A stretch of 45,537 nucleotides of DNA from DATGQT01 sp035304085 (GTDB lineage Bacteria > Bacteroidota > Rhodothermia > Rhodothermales > Rubricoccaceae), in NCBI GenBank assembly GCA_035304085.1, contig DATGQT010000132.1:1-45537 (forward strand), written 5' to 3'. Positions 39,711-45,537 of the stretch are shown in pieces (position 1 is the first letter of the stretch; the number at the start of each line of letters is the position of its first letter). The position numbers and the translations under genes were made by a program. A model generated the notes under the pieces. That model saw only the letters and a program-made list of their open reading frames with translations. It did no database searches and was not told the DNA's origin.

Positions 39711-40535
39711 GTGCTCTCGCTCGTCTCATCGGCCCCCGCCCCGGGCTCCGTCCTCGCGCCGCCCTTCCCCGAGAGCCGCGAGGTCCTCGGCGTCCGCGTC
39801 CACGCCGCCACGTACGCGTCGGCGGCGCGGCTCGTGCTGGCGTGGGCCGAGGCGGGCGAGAGCCGCGCCGTCTACGCCACCGGCGCCCACGGCCTCGTCG
39901 AGGCGCAGGACGACCCCGCGTTCCGCCGCGTCCTGGACGGCGCCGACCTCAACGTGCCCGACGGGATGCCGCTCGTGTGGGCGCTCCGCCGGCTGGGCGC
40001 CCCCGCCGCCGAGCGGGTCTACGGGCCCGACCTCACGCTGCACGTGTGCCGCGCCGCCGCCGAGGCGGGCGTGCCCGTCGCGCTCTACGGCTCGTCCGAG
40101 GAGACGCTCGCGCTGCTCCGGGAGCGCCTGCCCGCGCTCGCCCCCGGCCTCCGCATCGTCGAGGCCATCTCGCCGCCGTTCCGCGCGCTGACCGACGAGG
40201 AGGACGCGGCGTTCACGCGGCGGCTCGTCGGGAGCGGCGCGCGCGTGGTGCTCGTCGGCCTCGGCTGCCCGAAGCAGGAGCGGTGGTGCGCCGAGCACCG
40301 GGGCCGGATTCCGGCCGTGCTCATGGGCGTCGGCGCCGCGTTCGACTTCCACGCGGGGCGGCTGCGGCAGGCGCCGCCGGTGCTCCAGCGCCTCGGCCTG
40401 GAGTGGGCGTTCCGGCTGGCCGTCGAGCCGCGGCGGCTGTGGCGCCGCTACGCCCGCGTCGTCCCCCGCTTCCTCGTCGGCTTCGCCGCCCAGCTCCTCG
40501 AAGCGCGCGCCCGCCCCCTGTCGGTGGACGGTTGA
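39711..40535 (+). CDS. WecG/TagA/CpsF-family glycosyltransferase
   Basis: A 274-residue GT26 enzyme. Core motifs: YATGAHGLVEAQDDPAFRR, NVPDGMPLVWALR, VVLVGLGCPKQERWCAEH, LMGVGAAFDFHAGRL and RLGLEWAFRLAVEPRRLWRRY. Family members transfer N-acetylmannosaminuronate or N-acetylmannosamine to an undecaprenyl-linked sugar; donor specificity here is open. The GTG at 39711, 11 bases after the previous stop, is the likely start. Its last two codons and stop lie within a heptamer array that continues into the gap before the epimerase gene. Confidence 0.93.
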   Translation: MLSLVSSAPAPGSVLAPPFPESREVLGVRVHAATYASAARLVLAWAEAGESRAVYATGAHGLVEAQDDPAFRRVLDGADLNVPDGMPLVWALRRLGAPAAERVYGPDLTLHVCRAAAEAGVPVALYGSSEETLALLRERLPALAPGLRIVEAISPPFRALTDEEDAAFTRRLVGSGARVVLVGLGCPKQERWCAEHRGRIPAVLMGVGAAFDFHAGRLRQAPPVLQRLGLEWAFRLAVEPRRLWRRYARVVPRFLVGFAAQLLEARARPLSVDG

Positions 40536-40629
40536 CAGATGGCAGAGGTCAGAAGTCAGTGGCCAGCGCCCGCGCTCCACGCAATCCCGAAGCCAAGTCC
40601 GCAATCCGCAATCCAAAATCCGCACTCCC
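40522..40629 (+). repeat. Two heptamer arrays bridging GT26 and epimerase genes
   Basis: First array 40522-40570: seven 7-base units, from cggtgga and cggttga (this unit contains the stop codon) to cagatgg, cagaggt and on. Second array 40595-40629: five 7-base units including caatccg (40602) and aaatccg (40616), ending one base before the ATG. Here the two arrays are not complementary. The first array uses the same words as 10071-10101. Confidence 0.9.
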
Positions 40630-40630
40630 C

Positions 40631-41665
40631 ATGACCCGCGTACTCGTCACCGGCGCCGGCGGCTTCATCGGCCACCACCTCGTCTCCTACCTCAAGCATC
40701 GGGGCTACTGGGTCCGTGGCGTGGACCTGAAGCACCCCGAGTTCGCCCCCACCGAGGCGGATGAGTTCGAGATCCTCGACCTCCGGCGGTGGGACGCCTG
40801 CCTCCAGGCCACGCGCGGCGTGGACGAGGTCTACGCCCTCGCCGCCGACATGGGCGGGATGGGCTTCATCTCGTGCCATCACGCCGAGATCCTCCGCAAC
40901 AACCTCCTCATCTCGACGCACACCATGGAGGCCGCCCGCGTCAACGGCGTGAGGCGCTACCTCTACACCTCGAGCGCGTGCGTCTACCCGGAGTACCTCC
41001 AGACCGAGGCCGAGGTCACGCCGCTGAAGGAGGAGGACGCCTACCCCGCACAGCCGCAGGACGCCTACGGCTGGGAGAAGCTCATCACCGAGCGCCTCGC
41101 CCGCCACTACCGCGAGGACTACGGGATGGAGACGCGGACCGTCCGCTTCCACAACATCTTCGGTCCGCTGGGCACGTGGGAGGGCGGCCGTGAGAAGGCG
41201 CCCGCCGCGATGTGCCGGAAGGTGGCCGTCGCCAAGCTCACCGGCAACCCGGAGGTCGAGATCTGGGGCGACGGCGAGCAGACCCGCTCTTTCTGCTACG
41301 TCGACGACTGCGTCGAGGGGATCCACCGGCTCATGCGAAGCGACTACGCCGAGCCGCTCAACCTCGGGCAGGACCGGCTCATCTCGATCAACGAGCTGGC
41401 CGACCTCGTGGCCGAGGCGGCCGGCGTCGCCATCCACAAAAGGCACGTCGAGGGGCCGATGGGCGTGCGAGGGCGGAACTCCGACAACACGCGGCTCCGC
41501 GAGGTGCTGGGGTGGGAGCCGCGGGTCTCCCTGGAGGAAGGGCTCGCGCGGACGTACCGCTGGGTCGAGGCGCAGGTGCGCGAGAAGCTCGTCCGCGAGG
41601 GCGTGCTCAGCCCCGCGCAGGCGGGGGGCGACGGCGCCACGACCGAGCCCGCGCTCGCGGCCTGA
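40631..41665 (+). CDS. NAD-dependent epimerase, GDP-mannose 3,5-epimerase-like
   Basis: A 344-residue extended SDR. The Rossmann motif GAGGFIGHH starts at about 8; LAADMGGMGFI, TSSACVYPE with the catalytic-type Cys, the YGWEK pair (Tyr and Lys of YxxxK), FGPLGTWEGGREKAPAA and IWGDGEQTRSFCYVDDC are hallmarks of GDP-mannose 3,5-epimerase (GME). That enzyme makes GDP-L-galactose and GDP-L-gulose from GDP-mannose in plants, and bacterial homologues occur in polysaccharide loci. It would supply a precursor for the polysaccharide. The ATG at 40631 is one base past a heptamer array. A related GDP-sugar epimerase activity is the alternative. Confidence 0.9.
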   Translation: MTRVLVTGAGGFIGHHLVSYLKHRGYWVRGVDLKHPEFAPTEADEFEILDLRRWDACLQATRGVDEVYALAADMGGMGFISCHHAEILRNNLLISTHTMEAARVNGVRRYLYTSSACVYPEYLQTEAEVTPLKEEDAYPAQPQDAYGWEKLITERLARHYREDYGMETRTVRFHNIFGPLGTWEGGREKAPAAMCRKVAVAKLTGNPEVEIWGDGEQTRSFCYVDDCVEGIHRLMRSDYAEPLNLGQDRLISINELADLVAEAAGVAIHKRHVEGPMGVRGRNSDNTRLREVLGWEPRVSLEEGLARTYRWVEAQVREKLVREGVLSPAQAGGDGATTEPALAA

Positions 41666-41692
41666 CCCCTCCCCCGATTCCCTTCCGGCCGG

Positions 41693-41723
41693 TGCAGGGG
41701 CGCCCCTCGTGGGCGTCCCTGCA
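41693..41723. repeat. Hairpin in the 203-base gap before the GT2 gene
   Basis: tgcaggggcgccc (41693-41705) pairs with gggcgtccctgca (41711-41723), one G-U pair, loop 5. A second small stem, ggcgccc with gggcgcc, lies near 41797-41818. The rest of the gap (41666-41868) shows no gene. It may be a terminator or a copy of an interspersed repeat. Confidence 0.6.
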
Positions 41724-41868
41724 TCGTTTGCACGGGCGAGACGGGGCCGCCGCGGGGGCGTTCGCGGCACGCGTTCCGGCACGAGGGCGTGACGGGGCGC
41801 CCGGGGAAAGGGGCGCCGGGCTCGGCGGGCGCGGTCGTTGACGCACGCCGGTCGAACCGCCCATCTCC

Positions 41869-42858
41869 ATGCTCGACTGCACCCCCCTCGTCTCCATCGG
41901 CCTGCCGGTCTACAACGGCGGCGCCTACCTCGCCCAGACGCTCGACGACCTCCTCGGGCAGACGTTCGGCGATTTCGAGCTCATCGTCTCCGACAACGCC
42001 TCGACCGACGATACCGGCGCCATCGTGCGCGCGGCGGCACGGCGCGATCCCCGCGTGCGCTACCTCCGCAACTGGCGCAACCTCGGCGCGCTCCCGAACG
42101 CGAACCTCGCCTTCCACCACAGCCGGGGCCGCTACTACGCCCTCGCCGGCCACGACGACCGCCACGCGCCCGACTTCCTCGAAAAGCTCGTCGCGGCGCT
42201 GGAGGCGCAGCCCGAGGCCGTCCTCGCCTACGGCCGCAAGGGGCTCATCGACGACGACGGCCGGCCGTTCCGCTACGACCCCGCCCTCGGCCTCCACGTC
42301 GCCGGCGAGCGGGCGGTGGACTACGACGGCGCGCTCGAACGGCCGCTCCCGGCCGACCCCGTCGCGCGCTACCGCGCCGTCCTCCGCTCCAACGACTGCA
42401 ACGCGCCCATCTACGGCCTCTTCCGGCGGAGCGTCTTGGCGCGTCTCCCCCCCCACCGGATCCACGGCTCGGACCGCCTCATCGTCGCCGCCGCCGCGCT
42501 GCACGGGCCGTTCGCGTTCGTGGACGAGGAGCTGATGCAGTACCGCATCCACGCCGGCAGCACGCGCTACCTCGACCGCGCGGCCTGGGCCGCCCGCGAG
42601 ATGGGCAGGGAGGATGCCTCGACGCCGCTCGACCACGCCACGACGCTCGTCCGCTACCTCCGCACCGTCGCCGCGGCGCCGCTATCACGCCCCCTGCGTC
42701 TCCGTGCCTTCGCGGCCACCTCCGCCGCCGTCGCTCGCCCGGCCGTCGTCCGCGCCCTCTTCCTGCCCGGCCCCCAGAGCTACTGGGGCTGGCGCCGCTG
42801 GCCGTGGCAGCAGCCAGGCGTCCTCCCGCACTCCGCACTCCCCGCTCCGCAACCATGA
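41869..42858 (+). CDS. Glycosyltransferase family 2
   Basis: A 329-residue GT-A enzyme: VSIGLPVYNGGAYLAQTLDDLLGQTFGDFELIVSDNASTDDT at the start is the GT2 nucleotide-binding pattern, with a DXD-like position at GHDDRHAPDFL near residue 98. The last 100 residues contain DEELMQYRIHAGS and basic/aromatic stretches. It adds a sugar to the growing repeat. The C-terminal residues (LPHSALPAPQP) are encoded by a heptamer array, and its stop overlaps the ATG of the next SDR gene (atga). Confidence 0.93.
   Translation: MLDCTPLVSIGLPVYNGGAYLAQTLDDLLGQTFGDFELIVSDNASTDDTGAIVRAAARRDPRVRYLRNWRNLGALPNANLAFHHSRGRYYALAGHDDRHAPDFLEKLVAALEAQPEAVLAYGRKGLIDDDGRPFRYDPALGLHVAGERAVDYDGALERPLPADPVARYRAVLRSNDCNAPIYGLFRRSVLARLPPHRIHGSDRLIVAAAALHGPFAFVDEELMQYRIHAGSTRYLDRAAWAAREMGREDASTPLDHATTLVRYLRTVAAAPLSRPLRLRAFAATSAAVARPAVVRALFLPGPQSYWGWRRWPWQQPGVLPHSALPAPQP
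42826..42853 (+). repeat. Heptamer array at the end of the GT2 gene
   Basis: Four 7-base units: ccgcact twice (42826, 42833), then ccccgct and ccgcaac, ending one base before the next ATG (42855). It encodes the C-terminus of the GT2 protein. Only the C-rich arm is present. Confidence 0.85.
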
Positions 42859-43907
42859 GAGTCCTCGTCACCGGCCACGCCGGCTACATCGGCACCGTCC
42901 TCGCCCCGATCCTCCAGGCGGCGGGGCACGAGGTGCACGGCCTCGACGCCGACCTCTTCGCCGGCTGCCTCTTCGACCCCGCACGGCTCCCGTCGGTGCC
43001 CGCGCAGCGGCGCGACGTCCGCGACGTCCGTCCGGCCGACCTCGACGGGTTCGACGCCGTCGTCCACCTCGCCAACCTCTCGAACGACCCCCTCGGCAAC
43101 CTCGACCCCGGCCTCACCTACGCCATCAACCACGCGGCGACGGTGCGGCTGGCCGCGCTGGCGCGCGAGGCGGGCGTGGGGCGGTTCCTCTTCGCCTCGT
43201 CATGCAGCCTGTACGGCAGGGCGGGGGAGGGGCTCGTGGACGAGACGGCGCCGTTCAACCCCGTCACGCCCTACGGACGCGCGAAGGTGCTCGCCGAGCG
43301 CGACCTCGCCGCGCTGGCCTCGGAGGGCTTCTCGCCCGTCTTCCTCCGCAACGCCACCGTCTACGGCCTGTCGCCGCGCCTCCGGTTCGACCTCGTCGTC
43401 AACAACCTCACGGCGTGGGCGGTGGCGACGGGGGCCATCCGCATGAAGAGCGACGGGACGCCGTGGCGCCCGCTCGTCCACATCGAGGACGTGAGCCGGG
43501 CCGTGCTCGCCGCGCTGGAGGCCCCGCGCGAGGCCGTCCACAACGAGGCGTTCAACGTGGGCGCTACCTCGGAGAACTACCGCGTGCGCGACGTGGCGCA
43601 GATCGTGAAGGAGGAGGTGCCCGGCTGCGCCGTCTCCTTCGCCGACGGCGCCGGCGCCGACACCCGCTCGTACCGCGTCTCGTTCGCCAAGATCGAGGAG
43701 CGGCTCGGCTGGCGGGCGGAGAAGACCGTCCGCGAGGGCGTCCGCGAGGTCCACGGCGCCCTCCGCCTCCGCGCCCTCCCGCCCGCGGCGTTCGAGGGGC
43801 CGCGCTTCTCCCGCATCGCCCACCTCCAGGCCCTCCTCGCCGACGGCCGCCTCGGCCCCGACCTCCGGTGGTCGGTGGTCCGTGGCCCGGCGTTCGTCGC
43901 GGCCTGA
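42855..43907 (+). CDS. NAD-dependent epimerase/dehydratase (extended SDR)
   Basis: A 350-residue nucleotide-sugar SDR. It has the Rossmann motif GHAGYIGT at 7-14, the LANLSNDPLGNLDP segment, FASSCSLYG, the catalytic YGRAK (YxxxK) in TPYGRAKVLAERD, RNATVYGLSPRLRFD and a FNVGATSENYRVRDVAQIV C-terminal block. This subfamily is common in surface-polysaccharide loci and often precedes a C-methyltransferase. Substrate is a nucleotide-activated sugar of unknown type. Translation is coupled to the upstream gene by a 4-base overlap. The last residues (RWSVVRGPAFVAA) come from a heptamer array. Confidence 0.9.
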   Translation: MRVLVTGHAGYIGTVLAPILQAAGHEVHGLDADLFAGCLFDPARLPSVPAQRRDVRDVRPADLDGFDAVVHLANLSNDPLGNLDPGLTYAINHAATVRLAALAREAGVGRFLFASSCSLYGRAGEGLVDETAPFNPVTPYGRAKVLAERDLAALASEGFSPVFLRNATVYGLSPRLRFDLVVNNLTAWAVATGAIRMKSDGTPWRPLVHIEDVSRAVLAALEAPREAVHNEAFNVGATSENYRVRDVAQIVKEEVPGCAVSFADGAGADTRSYRVSFAKIEERLGWRAEKTVREGVREVHGALRLRALPPAAFEGPRFSRIAHLQALLADGRLGPDLRWSVVRGPAFVAA

Positions 43908-43949
43908 TAGCGAACCACGGACTACTGACAACGGACCACGGACGAACCC
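43865..43949 (+). repeat. Heptamer array pair bridging SDR and C-methyltransferase genes
   Basis: The G-rich arm 43865-43885 (units ccggtgg, tcggtgg and a third) lies in the last codons of the SDR gene. The C-rich arm 43915-43949 is five 7-base units, with ccacgga occurring as first and fourth. gtccgtgg (43878-43885) pairs with ccacggac (43915-43922) across the stop codon. It ends one base before the ATG at 43951. It shares 12-base words with 10153-10177. Confidence 0.9.
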
Positions 43950-43950
43950 C

Positions 43951-45231
43951 ATGCAACTCGTCGCCCCCTCCGCTCCCGCCCTCCCGGCCGTCGCCGACGT
44001 GCCGGGGCTCGCGTGCCGGTTCTGCGGCACGCCGCTCCGCTACACGTTCGCGGACCTCGGGAGCAGCCCGCCGTGCCAGAACGTCGTCCGGCCCGAGGAC
44101 CTCAACCGGGGGGAGGTGTTCTACCCCCTCCACGCGTTCGTCTGCGAGCACTGCTTCCTCGTCCAGCTCGACGAGTACTTGGCGCCGGAGGCCATCTTCT
44201 CCGAGTACGCCTATTTCTCGTCGTACTCGACCTCGTGGCTGGACCACGCGCGCCGCTACGTGGACCGGATGACGGAGCGGCTCGGGCTGACGGCCGAGAG
44301 CCACGTCGTCGAGCTGGCCTCGAACGACGGGTACCTCCTCCAGTGGTTCGTCGAGAAGGGCATCCCGTGCCTGGGCGTCGAGCCGGCGGCGAACGTGGCC
44401 GAGGCCGCGCGCGCGAGGGGCGTCCCAACGCGCGTGGCATTCTTCGGCGAGGGCGAGGCGCGGCGGATGGTGGCCGAGGGCCTCCGGGCCGACCTCCTCC
44501 TCGGCAACAACGTCCTCGCCCACACCCCCCACCTCAACTCGTTCGTGGCGGGGATGAAGGTGCTGCTGGCCGCGGGCGGGACGATCACGATGGAGTTCCC
44601 GCACCTGCTCCGGCTGATGCGGGAGAACCAGTTCGACACCATCTACCACGAGCACTTCTCGTACTTCTCGCTCCTCACCGTCCGGCAGGTCTTCGCCGCC
44701 CACGGCCTGACCCTCTTCGACGTCGAGGAGCTGCCGACGCACGGGGGCTCGCTGCGGATCTACGCCCGCCACGCCGAGGAGACGGACCGCCCGGTGACGG
44801 CGGCCGTCGAGGTCCTCGAAGCCCGCGAGCGCGAGTACGGCCTCGACCGGCTGGAGACCTACGCCGCCTTCGCCGAGCAGGTGAAGGAGACGAAGCGCCG
44901 CCTCCTCGACTTCCTCATCGAGGCGAACCGGGCCGGCGCGCAGGTCGTCGGCTACGGCGCGCCGGGGAAGGGGAACACGCTGCTCAACTACTGCGGCGTC
45001 CGCACCGACCTCCTCCGCTACACCGTGGACCGCAACCCGTACAAGCAGGGCACCTACCTCCCCGGCACGCGCATCCCGGTGTACCCGCCGGAGCGGATCT
45101 TCGAGACGCGGCCGGACTACGTGCTCATCCTGCCCTGGAACCTCCGGGACGAGGTCGCCGCGCAGCTCGCTGGCATCCGCGCCTGGGGCGGCCGGTTCGT
45201 CGTGCCCATCCCGGAGGTGACGGTGTGGTGA
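43951..45231 (+). CDS. Sugar C-methyltransferase (NovU/TylCIII-like)
   Basis: A 426-residue class I SAM methyltransferase of the nucleotide-sugar C-methyltransferase type. The N-terminal zinc domain has CxxC pairs (CRFCG near 23-27 and CEHC near 65-68). The SAM site is VVELASNDGYLLQW, followed by EFPHLLRLMRENQFDTIYHEHFSYFS, where the YHEH residues are catalytic candidates. The C-terminal domain includes VVGYGAPGKGNTLLNYCG and DRNPYKQGTYLPGTRIPV. Such enzymes C-methylate deoxy- or keto-sugars bound to dTDP or GDP. Paired with the upstream SDR it points to a branched sugar. It is the last gene of the polysaccharide cluster. Confidence 0.93.
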   Translation: MQLVAPSAPALPAVADVPGLACRFCGTPLRYTFADLGSSPPCQNVVRPEDLNRGEVFYPLHAFVCEHCFLVQLDEYLAPEAIFSEYAYFSSYSTSWLDHARRYVDRMTERLGLTAESHVVELASNDGYLLQWFVEKGIPCLGVEPAANVAEAARARGVPTRVAFFGEGEARRMVAEGLRADLLLGNNVLAHTPHLNSFVAGMKVLLAAGGTITMEFPHLLRLMRENQFDTIYHEHFSYFSLLTVRQVFAAHGLTLFDVEELPTHGGSLRIYARHAEETDRPVTAAVEVLEAREREYGLDRLETYAAFAEQVKETKRRLLDFLIEANRAGAQVVGYGAPGKGNTLLNYCGVRTDLLRYTVDRNPYKQGTYLPGTRIPVYPPERIFETRPDYVLILPWNLRDEVAAQLAGIRAWGGRFVVPIPEVTVW

Positions 45232-45282
45232 AGGGGTGACGCGGGGTAGGCACCCGGGCCGGTTAGACTCGGGTCATCCCTT
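45231..45282 (+). terminator. Hairpin at the end of the polysaccharide cluster
   Basis: aaggggtgac (45231-45240) pairs with gtcatccctt (45273-45282), one G-U pair, loop 32. It begins at the last base of the methyltransferase stop. It could end the operon, or it could be another interspersed inverted repeat. Confidence 0.4.
45263..45268 (+). promoter_or_regulatory. Candidate -10-like element for the VOC gene
   Basis: ttagac lies 40 bases before the ATG at 45308; compare ttagaa at 22942. No clear -35. Low confidence. Confidence 0.25.
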
Positions 45283-45296
45283 CCCCTCAACTCATC

Positions 45297-45302
45297 AGGA
45301 GG
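45297..45302 (+). promoter_or_regulatory. Strong Shine-Dalgarno (aggagg) of the VOC gene
   Basis: A perfect aggagg with a 5-base spacer to the ATG at 45308. It stands out because the other starts in this window lack a recognisable Shine-Dalgarno sequence; it fixes the start of this gene. Confidence 0.85.
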
Positions 45303-45307
45303 TCCCC

Positions 45308-45537
45308 ATGCCCCGCGTCATCCACTTCGAGATCCACGCCAACGACCCCGAGCGCGCGATCCGGTTCTACGGCGAGTCCTTCGGCTGGTCGTTCCGGAAG
45401 TACGACGGGCCGATGCCCTACTGGCTCGTCAGGACCGGTCCCGAGGACCAGCCCGGCATCGACGGCGGGCTGCTCCAGCGCCAGGCCCCCCTCGACGGCG
45501 AGGGCATCGCCGCCTACGTCTGCACCGTGGACGTGCC
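45308..45537 (+). CDS. VOC-family (glyoxalase/bleomycin-resistance fold) protein, 3' end outside window
   Basis: The first 76 residues of a small protein. MPRVIHFEIHANDPERAIRFYGESFGWSFRKY is the standard opening of one-domain VOC proteins: first beta strand with a putative metal-binding His/Glu pair (HFEIH), then the helix with RAIRFYGESFGW. PGIDGGLLQRQ fits the next strands. Function cannot be inferred: such proteins include lyases, dioxygenases and resistance proteins. It has its own ribosome binding site and perhaps its own promoter after a hairpin, so it is probably not part of the polysaccharide operon. Confidence 0.9.
   Translation, partial: MPRVIHFEIHANDPERAIRFYGESFGWSFRKYDGPMPYWLVRTGPEDQPGIDGGLLQRQAPLDGEGIAAYVCTVDV

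Noticed and set aside
1..45537. tRNA, rRNA, insertion sequences or phage genes.
   Set aside because: No cloverleaf-like or rRNA segments, transposase or phage structural genes were recognised on either strand.

Overview
The window is about 45.5 kb of very GC-rich DNA from what looks like a marine member of the Rhodothermales/Rubricoccaceae side of the Bacteroidota. The evidence is a type IX-secretion-like C-terminal sorting domain on the alpha-amylase (YPNPF motif near residue 716), a TonB-dependent receptor with a CarboxypepD_reg domain followed by a small lipoprotein, a DUF3667 protein, almost no Shine-Dalgarno sequences, and strong GC codon bias. Species cannot be named from the sequence alone.

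Layout. (1) 1-4251: end of a GMC oxidoreductase, a Tat-exported Gfo/Idh/MocA oxidoreductase, a Tat-exported sugar isomerase/epimerase, and a convergent xylulokinase. (2) 4320-13863: secreted GH13 amylase, MalK-type ATPase, two nucleoside-hydrolase-like proteins (one exported), and a ribose-type ABC importer (binding protein, ATPase, permease). (3) 13860-19233, minus strand: a glycyl radical enzyme with its activase, a DUF2243 membrane protein and a carbohydrate-binding lipoprotein. (4) 19338-30773: housekeeping and envelope genes (pyruvate phosphate dikinase, DUF3667 protein, M48 lipoprotein protease, an unrecognised gene of lower GC, QueA, a four-domain fasciclin lipoprotein, a TonB-dependent receptor and its partner lipoprotein). 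(5) 30925-45231: a one-direction exopolysaccharide cluster: Wzz/BY-kinase, small SLBB protein, a flippase fused to a glycosyltransferase, O-antigen-ligase/polymerase-type protein, GT4, WecG/TagA-type GT, GDP-mannose 3,5-epimerase-like SDR, GT2, a second SDR and a sugar C-methyltransferase. (6) 45308-end: start of a VOC/glyoxalase-fold protein.

How the genes fit: regions 1-3 read as carbohydrate and nucleoside scavenging (polymer cleavage outside the cell, nucleoside cleavage in the periplasm or cytoplasm, ribose-type import, xylulose phosphorylation, and a radical enzyme of unknown substrate). Region 5 should make and export a polysaccharide whose precursors include epimerised GDP-hexoses and probably a C-methylated sugar.

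The most striking signal is not a gene. At least nine gene junctions carry degenerate tandem arrays with a strict 7-, 8- or 9-base period. Most consist of a G-rich arm next to the upstream stop codon and a C-rich, often complementary, arm that runs up to the next start codon. Orientation follows transcription on both strands. Some arrays run into the coding sequence and supply the C-terminal residues of the upstream protein or the N-terminus of the downstream one. They resemble in principle the heptamer STRR repeats of filamentous cyanobacteria but have a gene-junction polarity I do not know from any described family.
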